Source: Lachnoclostridium sp. (GTDB taxonomy: Bacteria > Bacillota > Clostridia > Lachnospirales > Lachnospiraceae). From it: DNA of 64,000 nucleotides. Shown piece after piece: positions 1 to 8,148 of the stretch (its first letter is position 1; every line of letters starts with the position of its first letter). Under the pieces are notes generated by a model, which was not told where the DNA came from, made no database searches, and saw only the letters and a program-made list of their open reading frames with translations. Both the position numbers and the translations under genes were made by a program. The stretch lies in contig JAETRR010000008.1 in the NCBI GenBank assembly GCA_021770065.1, positions 16,566 through 80,565 of the forward strand, written 5' to 3'.

Positions 1-3000
1 CTTTTCTTTTCAATTGCCTTTAACCTTACTTTACCACAACGCTGCGCGCAGGCACCCCAGCCCTCCTCATCAACAACCATATCTTTTTCCGGATTTTTTG
101 TTCCGGCTTCCACCATAACTCCTTTTTTGTTTATCTTTCGCTTATCCGTCTCCTCTAATCTGACATATTCTGAATCGTAAAACAGACCCATATAATCTAA
201 ATTTTCTGTTCCAAATCCTTCTATTTTCAGCTGTGGGATTTTTCCATGCGTATTCATATCAATTCTGACATGCAGATATAGCCCCCGGGGCCATTCTTTC
301 GTTTCATCTTTATATTTATATATCCGCTGTTGAAGGCTTTTTAAAGATCCTTCTTCCATAAATTCCGGCAGGATACGATAATGATTTCCTGTACCTGCTG
401 AAAAAAGATATCCTTCCTTCCCCATATTCTGAAATACAACTTTCACAGCTTTACGGCTGCTAAATCCTTTTTCTATAAGAAATTCCAAAAATCCCTTTTC
501 CGGCAGATGATATCTTCCTTTTTCCTTTTTAACAAATACTTCCTCTTCCCACTGTGTCTGATTCTCTGACTTTTCCCTGGCTTCTAATACATCCGGCTCC
601 CATTCATACCATTTATCATCCTCTGTATCTTCATCGCAGATGCTTATACTGCCTTTTTTTATTTTAATGCTGTCTGCTTTAATAATAAGCTTTTCCTTTT
701 TATATCCGCTCCTCTGATACCACTTTTCTATCATTTGAATAAGTCTGTCGCGGACTTCGGTTCCTTCATCAATAATCCGATCCGATATATTGCCAAGATA
801 CCAGTAAATTATTTGTCTGCGGATGTCTCTTGACTTTTCCTGCTGACTTATTTTATATGGATCCGTCAGGACTGTATTCCCGGCCTCTGCCTCTTTTTCC
901 TGAGACAGAAGGATATGAAAAAATATGCATTTAATTATGTCATGAGTCACTGACAGATTGTCCGGGAGCTCGCTTTTTATAATAACTTCTGCAACGGCAT
1001 ATTGATAAAAAGGAGCTTGTCTGCTTAAATCTGTAATCGTTTCGACCACAATCTGTATCATATCCGCTGCATCCTTCTCCGGCAGACCTTCTCCCCTGCA
1101 ATTCAACTGGCTGACTGCATCCTTCTCCGGCAGACCTTCTCCCCTGTAATTCAGCCGGCTGACCGCATCCACTTTGAGAAGTTTTTCCAGAACCTCCGTC
1201 GCCAGAAAGCGCGAAGAGCGCGAAAAGCTCTTCGGAGTATCCATTTTAATTAAAGCGATAATCCAATCGTTAAGTATTTCTCTTTCTATTTCATCTATGG
1301 AATCGTTATCTTGTAATATTGCATTAATCCGATGCATATTAGCTGCAAAAGCTATACTATATTGTTTATCCTTAATCGAATAGCTGCCTAAAGCAAATTC
1401 TTTCTCACCCTTCCATTCGCTTGCTTCGTATTGAAGCAGCAGCATGATCTGTGTGTTTTTCGGAAGCTTTTTTCCCTCATCATGGTGCAGCCAATCGTCA
1501 CGATAAATATCTGCTTCTTTAATGAGATCCGGAAAATGCTCATATGCCAGATCGATCGGCTTTGTAACATATCCCTCTGGTGAAGATTTATATAGTTCCG
1601 AATTTCGAATATAATTCCAAAAATCATTCAATGCAATTTTACATAGCTTTCTTGCAAAAGAGCTGTCTCCCCCCTTCATCCAATAATCCCCTTTTTTCAC
1701 TTCCGGGAACTCGGCAGACGCCTCTTCATACGCTAAAGAGACGCACACCATAACAGACGGGCCGCAATGCAGATATTTCCTTTGTAAAGAGAGGCCTGCA
1801 TCCTCGCCGTTCAATATATGCTTTGAATATTTTTCTACGTTCAGAAACAATTGTTCCGGTACCGTATTGTCAAGATAGCCTTTTCCCACATAACCTATCA
1901 GTCTTTTTGCATACGCAAGCAGCGAAATCAGAGCATCCGAAAAATAGATTTCCCGGGCGTTTTTATTTCCCCGGAAACAGCCTTCCGCAATGGACTGGGT
2001 GACTCCGGAACCAGAATATGCATCTGCAAGATTCAAAAGCAATTCATATAAAAACTCCGGAAGCTTCTTCTTATTGTTCGAAAAAATTAAAAACAGAAGC
2101 GGCGCTGACATTGCGGCTTTCAAAGCCACCGCCTGGCTCCCCATCCATTTATATTCTGCGAAAGGAGCGCTCCTTGTCTTTGTGTACACCTGATTGCCGC
2201 GAAACATCCATGGACATCTTGCATTCTGTGACTTCTTTATATCTTCCACATCATATGCTGCCCTCTGTTTTTCCCAATACGCGGCAATATAGCCGATAAC
2301 AGGCAGCAGCCGCTGTTCATTCATTGCCGATTGGATTGCTAAATAGACAGCGATATTTTCCCATAAAATTCTCAGCTGCTTCACATACTGGTTTTCCGCT
2401 CTGTTCTGCGGCAGCCCCAATGACAGCCAAAACTCGGTATTCTCCTCACATTCTCCTGCAAATCTGTCAAATAACAGAATTTTAGGATCAAAAGCAGTCT
2501 TCAGGATTTCTTCTGCCGACTTCCCATGGAAATAAAATTTCAGCAGGATTTCTATGGTATCCGGAAATTCATAAAATGTTTTACTGTTCTTCTGATATGC
2601 CTTTGCCGCTTCAAATAAATTTGCCGATCCCGAAAGAAGGCAGACTTCCTGGGCCAGCACCATCGCGTAACGGCCAAAACAGCCTTTTAAAGCCATAATA
2701 AGGAACTCGGCACATAACTCCTCCTGGGCTATGCTATGTATCATTTCTTTATCATAATTCATTAATGCCGACAGGCACATAATACTATTTATAGATTCCG
2801 GCAGTATAATATAGTCTTCTCCCGATAAAGAAACCGAAACCGGATTCGTGCTGCCCAGTCTGCGTATCTGCATACGTACACTATTCGGCTCATCAATATT
2901 CCTTGCTGCCTCATTTGCCACACTTTCAGAAAAATTAGCTGCAATCCGGCGAATGATTCCCTTTGCTTCTTTATGAAGTACGTGCTCCTTATTTACAGCT

Positions 3001-3191
3001 ATTTTTGCCAGATAAGGGAGGATATAAATCTGCATATTAAACTCCAGATGATTCTCTGCCTCCTCCAATGAAGACTTTAATAAAGGAATATCTGAAGACG
3101 GATTTCTCAACACTCCTGTCAAAAAGAGGAAAGAAGCCGTATCCTCTGTTGAAATCTGATTCACATACGCTGCATACCAGTCCCTGTACAT
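1..3191 (-). CDS. Very large unrecognised protein, 3' end beyond window
   Basis: The reading frame starts at an ATG at 3191 and stays open to the left edge, giving at least 1063 residues without a stop. It begins one base after the stop of the Mrr-like nuclease gene, so the two are almost certainly co-transcribed and translationally coupled. The visible part is rich in Leu, Ile, Glu and Lys and reads as mostly alpha-helical, soluble and probably repeat-like. I see no signal peptide, membrane segment, Walker A motif, HD or PD-(D/E)XK motif, so it is not an obvious STAND ATPase or helicase. A 16-residue segment around residues 676-708 is duplicated in tandem. I do not recognise the family. Its position suggests a structural, sensing or targeting partner of the nuclease, which is inference only. 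Confidence 0.85.
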   Translation of the reverse strand, partial: MYRDWYAAYVNQISTEDTASFLFLTGVLRNPSSDIPLLKSSLEEAENHLEFNMQIYILPYLAKIAVNKEHVLHKEAKGIIRRIAANFSESVANEAARNIDEPNSVRMQIRRLGSTNPVSVSLSGEDYIILPESINSIMCLSALMNYDKEMIHSIAQEELCAEFLIMALKGCFGRYAMVLAQEVCLLSGSANLFEAAKAYQKNSKTFYEFPDTIEILLKFYFHGKSAEEILKTAFDPKILLFDRFAGECEENTEFWLSLGLPQNRAENQYVKQLRILWENIAVYLAIQSAMNEQRLLPVIGYIAAYWEKQRAAYDVEDIKKSQNARCPWMFRGNQVYTKTRSAPFAEYKWMGSQAVALKAAMSAPLLFLIFSNNKKKLPEFLYELLLNLADAYSGSGVTQSIAEGCFRGNKNAREIYFSDALISLLAYAKRLIGYVGKGYLDNTVPEQLFLNVEKYSKHILNGEDAGLSLQRKYLHCGPSVMVCVSLAYEEASAEFPEVKKGDYWMKGGDSSFARKLCKIALNDFWNYIRNSELYKSSPEGYVTKPIDLAYEHFPDLIKEADIYRDDWLHHDEGKKLPKNTQIMLLLQYEASEWKGEKEFALGSYSIKDKQYSIAFAANMHRINAILQDNDSIDEIEREILNDWIIALIKMDTPKSFSRSSRFLATEVLEKLLKVDAVSRLNYRGEGLPEKDAVSQLNCRGEGLPEKDAADMIQIVVETITDLSRQAPFYQYAVAEVIIKSELPDNLSVTHDIIKCIFFHILLSQEKEAEAGNTVLTDPYKISQQEKSRDIRRQIIYWYLGNISDRIIDEGTEVRDRLIQMIEKWYQRSGYKKEKLIIKADSIKIKKGSISICDEDTEDDKWYEWEPDVLEAREKSENQTQWEEEVFVKKEKGRYHLPEKGFLEFLIEKGFSSRKAVKVVFQNMGKEGYLFSAGTGNHYRILPEFMEEGSLKSLQQRIYKYKDETKEWPRGLYLHVRIDMNTHGKIPQLKIEGFGTENLDYMGLFYDSEYVRLEETDKRKINKKGVMVEAGTKNPEKDMVVDEEGWGACAQRCGKVRLKAIEKK
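1067..1162 (-). repeat. In-frame 48-bp tandem duplication in the giant protein gene
   Basis: Two adjacent 48-bp copies (1067-1114 and 1115-1162) differ at three positions. On the minus strand they encode two copies of a 16-residue unit, LNYRGEGLPEKDAVSQ followed by a diverged copy beginning LNCRGEGLPEKDA. A short third remnant (CGCATCC) follows at 1164-1170. The length is a multiple of three, so the frame is kept. This is either a recent slippage duplication or a short repeat array. Confidence 0.9.
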
Positions 3192-3192
3192 A

Positions 3193-4458
3193 TTATTCAT
3201 CCTCCCACAAGTATTTTTGTCTTATAAATCTTTCTCTGTCATAACGTTCAAGTAACCTTCTGTCTGCCTCTACATCTTCCACCCCTTTACAAACCGGAAT
3301 CCGCTGGCAGAGTAAATGCTTTGCCAATGGCTTCCCGCAACAGTTTAGTACCTGCTCAAAGTAATACCTGTCAGATAGTAAAATGCGCCAATGCTCAAGT
3401 TGATCTCTGCCGATTTTATCAACGCTCTCAACATTTTGCCTCATAGAAACCCTGTCCGTCTGAATCAGAATAAGCGATTCAACCTCTTTCTGCTTATTAA
3501 ATTCCTGCCCCCAGTCTATCTTCTCTAAAATTGCTTTTATACGTTCTGCAATTTCCGTAAACTCCTCACCTTTTGCGCATACATTGATCAACATGGGGTT
3601 ATCACCCACAGCTCTTCTCCATTTGTGTATAAGCCGCTCAATATTGTTTACACTATCCGGCTTCATGTAGATCAGCATCCCTTCTTTATTCCCTTCATCC
3701 AGGGTTTCAATCGTTCCTTCCAGAAAGCTTTGAACTGTATGCTCCCTCCATATATGCACCCGGCTTGAATATTGCCTTAAAAGTTCTTCCAGCGATGCCG
3801 CTATTCCTTTTTGTTTTTCACTCACTAAAAAATAGATATAATTAAACGGGGTTGCTTCCAGAAGCGAAGGAAAATATACGATATGTCCATTATGGATTAC
3901 ATTTCCGTCCGGTAAATGTACATCTTTGGATTGCCCCTCCATATTTTCCATAAGCTCCGTTAATGTGTCACCGGATGTAATCAAGTGGCGGTAAGCCCTG
4001 GCTACATTTCGATTATTGTCGAGCATAGCGCATATATCATCATAACCCTTTACATAAAATCCCTTAATACTGCCCTTATGCCCGCTCACATATTTATCAA
4101 TTTTGTCTCTAATACCTGTATCTTTTACCGGCGTCAGTACAATGTTAGTATAAAAAAGGCAGTTATCCGGAAATTCACCTTTTTCCTGAAACCCTTTTAA
4201 CTCTTTGTCAATCTGCTCGACAAGCCAGGCATAATCCTGTTTGCCCGTAGCAATATTCTTATACTTTACCTGCCCGATTATTTTCCCTGTAAGCTCCACT
4301 CCCGCGCTGTCTTTTACCGGTCCTTCAACCACAAAATCTCTCTGCCCGTCAGGCCCTGCTCCAAACGGCGTACTTTTAAGTCCAAACATTCCATGAATTA
4401 AGCTTCTTACCATCTCTTCAAACTGAACTGGTTCCATCTTGCTAAAATCATACTTCAT
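3193..4458 (-). CDS. Mrr-like restriction-endonuclease-fold protein
   Basis: 421 residues. The first 70 residues carry a PD-(D/E)XK-type nuclease signature: FGAGPDGQRDF with acidic residues D37 and D41, then GQVKYK with Q63 and K65, matching the D...QxK pattern of the Mrr/restriction endonuclease family (PF04471-like). The remaining 350 residues are unassigned and show no helicase or NTPase motif. Mrr-like enzymes cut foreign or modified DNA, and this fold is a common effector in anti-phage systems. No methyltransferase is adjacent. The next gene starts one base after its stop and encodes an unrecognised protein of more than 1060 residues, so a two-gene defence module is plausible. The nuclease fold is a fairly firm call; its target and partners are inference. 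Confidence 0.75.
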   Translation of the reverse strand: MKYDFSKMEPVQFEEMVRSLIHGMFGLKSTPFGAGPDGQRDFVVEGPVKDSAGVELTGKIIGQVKYKNIATGKQDYAWLVEQIDKELKGFQEKGEFPDNCLFYTNIVLTPVKDTGIRDKIDKYVSGHKGSIKGFYVKGYDDICAMLDNNRNVARAYRHLITSGDTLTELMENMEGQSKDVHLPDGNVIHNGHIVYFPSLLEATPFNYIYFLVSEKQKGIAASLEELLRQYSSRVHIWREHTVQSFLEGTIETLDEGNKEGMLIYMKPDSVNNIERLIHKWRRAVGDNPMLINVCAKGEEFTEIAERIKAILEKIDWGQEFNKQKEVESLILIQTDRVSMRQNVESVDKIGRDQLEHWRILLSDRYYFEQVLNCCGKPLAKHLLCQRIPVCKGVEDVEADRRLLERYDRERFIRQKYLWEDE

Positions 4459-4513
4459 GTTGCCTTCTCCTCATATAAGTATTCTATATATCATTATTAA
4501 CTTTGAATACTAT

Positions 4514-4563
4514 GTAAAAAAAAGAGCCTTCTAAAATCCAATAATGTCTTTTAAAAGGCTCTT
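4514..4563 (-). terminator. Intrinsic terminator after the relB-like gene
   Basis: A 15-bp stem with one mismatch (4522-4536 pairing with 4549-4563, core AAGAGCCTT/AAGGCTCTT) is followed on the minus strand by a run of U residues (A-run 4516-4521 on the plus strand). It separates the antitoxin gene from the nuclease gene, so those two are probably not one transcript. Confidence 0.75.
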
Positions 4564-4651
4564 AAAAAATAATATTTTGTTTTATCCAGAAAAAATCTAT
4601 TTCTTAACACGACTGACTGATGCCTGCTTTTATTAGCTGCCTTTATCAAAT

Positions 4652-4996
4652 TTATAAATTTTCAAGGTTCCTAAATATCTCTGCCTGCTTTTTGTTTTTA
4701 GAAGAAGATTTGCCTGTACTGCCCATAGGCTGTTCCTCCATCATCTGTTCGACATCGGAATAAGTCTTGCCTAGATCCGGATCGGCCTTCATTCTCTTTA
4801 CTTCTTGAATTGCTTCAACGGTTTCAGCATTCGGTACATCGCCGCTGATTTCAAAGGGTATTCTATACTCCCGAACTGCCTTACGCGCAAAAATATTGAA
4901 AGCCGTTGTCATTGTCATTCCCATATCAGAACAGAACGCCTCAAACTGCCGCTTCAAATCCGCGTCCATACGAATATTGATATTTGTGTTTGCCAT
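4652..4996 (-). CDS. RelB/DinJ-family antitoxin, apparently orphan
   Basis: 114 residues. The N-terminus (NINIRMDADLKRQFEAFCSD followed by MGMTMTTAFNIF) matches the ribbon-helix-helix DNA-binding domain of RelB/DinJ antitoxins, which neutralise RelE/YafQ mRNA interferases and repress their own promoter. The C-terminal tail after residue 90 is Lys/Ser-rich and longer than usual. No toxin follows: the 190 bases downstream hold only a terminator, and no RelE/YafQ-like frame is visible upstream. It is therefore either an orphan regulator, a remnant of a toxin-antitoxin pair, or an antitoxin acting in trans. The ribosome site is AAGGAG, seven bases before the ATG. Confidence 0.75.
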   Translation of the reverse strand: MANTNINIRMDADLKRQFEAFCSDMGMTMTTAFNIFARKAVREYRIPFEISGDVPNAETVEAIQEVKRMKADPDLGKTYSDVEQMMEEQPMGSTGKSSSKNKKQAEIFRNLENL

Positions 4997-5019
4997 AGTT
5001 CACAACTCCTTTTATTCTT

Positions 5020-5057
5020 ATTATATCCATTGTATGGCTATTTATTTACAACGTCAG
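5020..5057 (-). promoter_or_regulatory. Promoter and possible operator of the relB-like gene
   Basis: On the minus strand there is a TATAAT (5025-5020), and slightly upstream a CTGACG-17-TACAAT arrangement (5057-5052 and 5034-5029). An inverted repeat TTGTA/TACAA (5030-5051) covers the spacer and could be the autoregulatory site of the RelB-like protein. The choice of -10 box is uncertain. Confidence 0.4.
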
Positions 5058-5516
5058 CATTCTATCTATCCTCTTATTTTGACCTTATCCACGAAAACTT
5101 ACAAATTGCACTTACACGAAGCCAATCCAGTCTGTTAAAAATTCAGGACGTGAAAAAACCTGATATTTTTTCCATCGTGCTGTCTTTTCTTTTGCATTGG
5201 AGCACTACCCTTCAAAATTTAAGCAGAACATTGCTCAATATAAAAAATTCCTAGAGGCTTTCTGAAAAAGATACTATCCCCATATACATAACGGCCATCC
5301 GGCCACAACTTGGTACAATTAGAAAGAATCACATTCAGAGCAGCTTTATCTTTTGTATAGAATTGTTCTCTTTTTCTGCTCTGAATCTGATACTTTCCTT
5401 AAGAATTATAGCATATTTTTTTCTATTTTGTGGATTTGTACTCGAATTGTGGGTTTTTGTCCTCGAATTATTAGTTCTCTGATATCTGACTATAAATTTA
5501 ATGCCTGCTGCCCATT

Positions 5517-5636
5517 TTAACAAGTATTGTAGGACAGCCTCAAGGAAGCTTCTGCATCCAGAGGCAGATACAGCCTCCCGGGCTTTTCTTCTGCCTCCCG
5601 TAATAAACGGTAAACATACACCGGCGGATCCTTCAC
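5517..5636 (-). pseudogene. Possible short gene or gene remnant
   Basis: A GTG-started frame of 39 codons reads in a protein-like way (segment DPPVYVYRLLREAEEKPGRL near its start), unlike the overlapping longer frame on the same strand, which is arginine- and serine-rich and looks random. A candidate promoter lies just upstream. I do not recognise it. It may be the decayed end of a gene lost when the neighbouring locus was exchanged, or a real small protein. Confidence 0.25.
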
Positions 5637-5663
5637 GCTGAATCTGCATATCCCTGGAAGCTT

Positions 5664-5693
5664 AGTTTAATTAACAGAATCGGGTGATGTCAA
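5664..5693 (-). promoter_or_regulatory. Possible promoter upstream of the gene remnant
   Basis: On the minus strand TTGACA (5693-5688), an 18-bp spacer and TAAACT (5669-5664). The -35 is perfect and the -10 matches four of six positions. No certain gene follows. Confidence 0.35.
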
Positions 5694-5805
5694 ACAAAAA
5701 TGAATTTTTAGATGCTTTTTAGATTGTCAAAAGTATATTGAAAAGATTTCTGCATATGTTACTAGCTTTCTTTGAAGCATTCAGGATAATAATTGATGCG
5801 AAATT

Positions 5806-6948
5806 TTAATCCTTTCGCCATACCACTCTGTTTATAATTCCTGTATAGCTCTGTATTATTTTTACTGCTTTTACACTTACATTTTCATCTGTATAACACG
5901 AAACTGCTGTTCCGTTATCTCCATTTTTAACCATTTTAACTGCTGTCTCCACTGCCTGCAGTACCTGGCTGGAAGAAATTCCTGCAAGAATAAAATTACC
6001 CTTATCCAAAGCTTCCGGCCGCTCCGTACTTGTCCGGATACACACTGCCGGAAACGGATATCCATGAGCGTTAAAAAAGCTAGTCTCTTCCGGCAGTGTT
6101 CCACTGTCACTGACTACCGCAAATGCATTCAACTGAAGGTTATTGTAATCATGAAATCCCAATGGCTCATGCATTCTCACTCTCTCATTCAATATAAAGT
6201 TTCTTTTCTCTATATAATGTCTGCTTCTTGGATGGCATGAGTAAAGAACCGGAATATCATATTCTTCTGCCAAAGCATTTACTGCCGTAAACAAGCTTAT
6301 AAAATTCTTCTCCGTATCAATATTTTCTTCCCTGTGAGCTGATAATAAGATATACTTTTCTTTTTCCAGCCCCAATCTGCTCAAAATGTCACTGGACATG
6401 ATTTTATCCCAATTTGCCTGCAATACCTCTGCCATAGGAGAACCTGTCACATACGTTCTCTCTTTTGCTGTTCCTTCTGCATTAAGATATCGCCTTGCAT
6501 GCTCACTATAACACATATTTACATCTGCTATATGATCTACAATCCTGCGGTTCGTCTCTTCCGGCAGACATTCATCAAAACACCTGTTTCCTGCCTCCAT
6601 ATGAAAAACAGGTATATGCAGGCGTTTTGCACTAATTGCACTTAGGCAGCTATTGGTGTCACCCAGTACTAAAAGAGCTTCCGGTTTTATCTCCGACATC
6701 AGTTTATAGCTTTTAGCAATAATATTTCCAATGGTTTCCCCAAGATCAGCTCCAACTGCATCCAAATAATAATCCGGTGCCCGAAGTCCCAAATTTTCAA
6801 AAAATATCTGATTCAGATTATAATCATAGTTCTGGCCTGTATGAACCAGAATTTGTTCAAAATAAATATCACATTTTTTAATCACTTCAGAAAGACGGAT
6901 AATCTCTGGTCTTGTCCCTATAACTGTCATCAATTTCAATTTACTCAT
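5806..6948 (-). CDS. capG: UDP-GlcNAc 2-epimerase-family enzyme of UDP-L-FucNAc synthesis
   Basis: 380 residues, the usual length of non-hydrolysing UDP-GlcNAc 2-epimerases. Visible family motifs are GTRPEIIRLSEV at the N-terminus, HMEAGNRCFDECLPEE with NRRIVDH, LSAHREENID, and SDSGTLPEETSFF. It follows capF by nine bases and is last in a CapE-CapF-CapG run. In Staphylococcus aureus serotype 5 CapG does the final 2-epimerisation, UDP-N-acetyl-L-talosamine (6-deoxy) to UDP-N-acetyl-L-fucosamine. The gene order and the second, distinct 2-epimerase at 11.9-13.0 kb argue that this one is CapG and the other is WecB/MnaA. It is the last clear gene of the capsule operon. Confidence 0.85.
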   Translation of the reverse strand: MSKLKLMTVIGTRPEIIRLSEVIKKCDIYFEQILVHTGQNYDYNLNQIFFENLGLRAPDYYLDAVGADLGETIGNIIAKSYKLMSEIKPEALLVLGDTNSCLSAISAKRLHIPVFHMEAGNRCFDECLPEETNRRIVDHIADVNMCYSEHARRYLNAEGTAKERTYVTGSPMAEVLQANWDKIMSSDILSRLGLEKEKYILLSAHREENIDTEKNFISLFTAVNALAEEYDIPVLYSCHPRSRHYIEKRNFILNERVRMHEPLGFHDYNNLQLNAFAVVSDSGTLPEETSFFNAHGYPFPAVCIRTSTERPEALDKGNFILAGISSSQVLQAVETAVKMVKNGDNGTAVSCYTDENVSVKAVKIIQSYTGIINRVVWRKD

Positions 6949-6957
6949 TCTTTTCTG

Positions 6958-8148
6958 CTACTCCTCTACCTTTAATCTGTAGGTATCCAATCTTTCCGGA
7001 TCAAAGCACTCACTGCTCCACATAAATGTCACCAAATCGCATTCACCTTCGTTAATAATGTTATGTGTATAACCTGTTGGAATATCCACTAATTCCAGTG
7101 CTTCACCGCTGACATGGTATTCTATAACCGGATACTGCTCTTTTGTGACCGGATCGATCCCCACCTTCCTTAAGCGTATCAAGGCCTTTCCGCTTACTAC
7201 CAGGAACTTTTCATTCTTTGTATGATGCCAGTGCTCTCCTTTTACAGTTCCGGGTTTTGATATATTAACAGAGAACTGGCCTTTGTCAATGGTGCGCAAA
7301 ATTTCCGTAAAGGATCCCCTTTCATCCACATGCATATTCAAGGGTGTGCAAAATTTATCCTCTGGCAGATAACTGATATAGGTTGCATACAATTTCTTTG
7401 AAAGGCTTCCTTCCGTCATATCGGCCACAATTCCTTTTTCTCTGCACTCTTGAAAAGAATAAATCATATCCACAAGCTCTCCTAATGCAGCATGATATTC
7501 CACCGGTACATAACAGTAACCCTTTTCATCCATCGCAGCATTTCCATAGAGCGCCCGAATTAACTCCTCCACTACATCGTCAATATATACCAACGTCATT
7601 TCTACATTTCTGTCATGCACATGAACCGGTTCCCCACAGGCAATATTGTGGCAGAACGTTGCTATTGCACTATTATAATTCGGTCTGCACCATTTCCCGA
7701 ATACATTAGGAAAGCGATAAATATAGACAGGAGCCCCCGTCTCTTTTCCATAAGAAAGCAACAGATCTTCCCCTGCTTTTTTGCTTTTCCCATATTCGCT
7801 GCCTGCATATCTCCCCTCAAGACCGGCTTGTATAGAAGACGAAAGCATAACCGGACAAGTATTATGATACTTTTTTAATGTATCAAGCAGCACTGAAGTA
7901 AATCCAAAATTCCCTTCCATATATTCTGACTGATCGTGAGGTCTGTTCACTCCTGCAAGGTGAAAAACAAAGTCAGCCGATTTACAGTATATCTCCAGCA
8001 GTTTTTTATCTGAATCCTGATCATACTCGAAAATCCGAAAATCAATATCTGTCTGAACTTGCTTATTCTTTATATTACGAATATTCTGAAGCGTTAATAC
8101 TAAATTCTTCCCAATAAATCCCTTTGCTCCAGTGACAAGTATATTCAC
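6958..8148 (-). CDS. capF: CapF-like bifunctional UDP-sugar epimerase/reductase
   Basis: 396 residues from a GTG start at 8148. That start overlaps the capE stop in a GTGA arrangement and has GGGAGG seven bases upstream; an earlier ATG at 8163 has poor spacing. The N-terminal Rossmann SDR domain begins NILVTGAKGFIGKNL, and the C-terminal third is a cupin with EHWHHTKNEKFLVVSGKA, including the histidines that bind metal. This two-domain architecture is diagnostic of CapF, which 3-epimerises and then reduces the CapE product with NADPH in UDP-L-FucNAc synthesis. Coupling to capE fits a channelled pathway. Confidence 0.9.
   Translation of the reverse strand: MNILVTGAKGFIGKNLVLTLQNIRNIKNKQVQTDIDFRIFEYDQDSDKKLLEIYCKSADFVFHLAGVNRPHDQSEYMEGNFGFTSVLLDTLKKYHNTCPVMLSSSIQAGLEGRYAGSEYGKSKKAGEDLLLSYGKETGAPVYIYRFPNVFGKWCRPNYNSAIATFCHNIACGEPVHVHDRNVEMTLVYIDDVVEELIRALYGNAAMDEKGYCYVPVEYHAALGELVDMIYSFQECREKGIVADMTEGSLSKKLYATYISYLPEDKFCTPLNMHVDERGSFTEILRTIDKGQFSVNISKPGTVKGEHWHHTKNEKFLVVSGKALIRLRKVGIDPVTKEQYPVIEYHVSGEALELVDIPTGYTHNIINEGECDLVTFMWSSECFDPERLDTYRLKVEE

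Larger units (their letters stand above)
5058..5805. other. Gene-poor junction between capsule operon and accessory region
   Basis: About 750 bases without a convincing gene. It holds an 11-bp perfect inverted repeat (5333-5343 and 5376-5386, ATTCAGAGCAG/CTGCTCTGAAT), a candidate gene remnant (5517-5636) and a possible minus-strand promoter (5664-5693). A weak hairpin (5798-5803 with 5813-5818) spans the capG stop codon but has no U-run. The stretch looks like a scarred boundary rather than functional coding sequence. Confidence 0.5.

Noticed and set aside
1067..1162. CRISPR-like direct repeats
   Set aside because: Only two adjacent copies without spacers, in frame inside a coding sequence. 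No CRISPR array or cas gene is seen in the window.
1..3191. STAND/Avs-type NTPase identity for the giant protein
   Set aside because: No Walker A or B motif is visible in the 1063 residues available.
4459..4651. Search for a RelE/YafQ toxin next to the antitoxin
   Set aside because: The gap is under 200 bases, holds a terminator and has no suitable frame.
5335..5649. 104-codon frame on the minus strand near the capsule/accessory boundary
   Set aside because: Composition looks random, there is no family resemblance, and an overlapping shorter frame reads more like protein.
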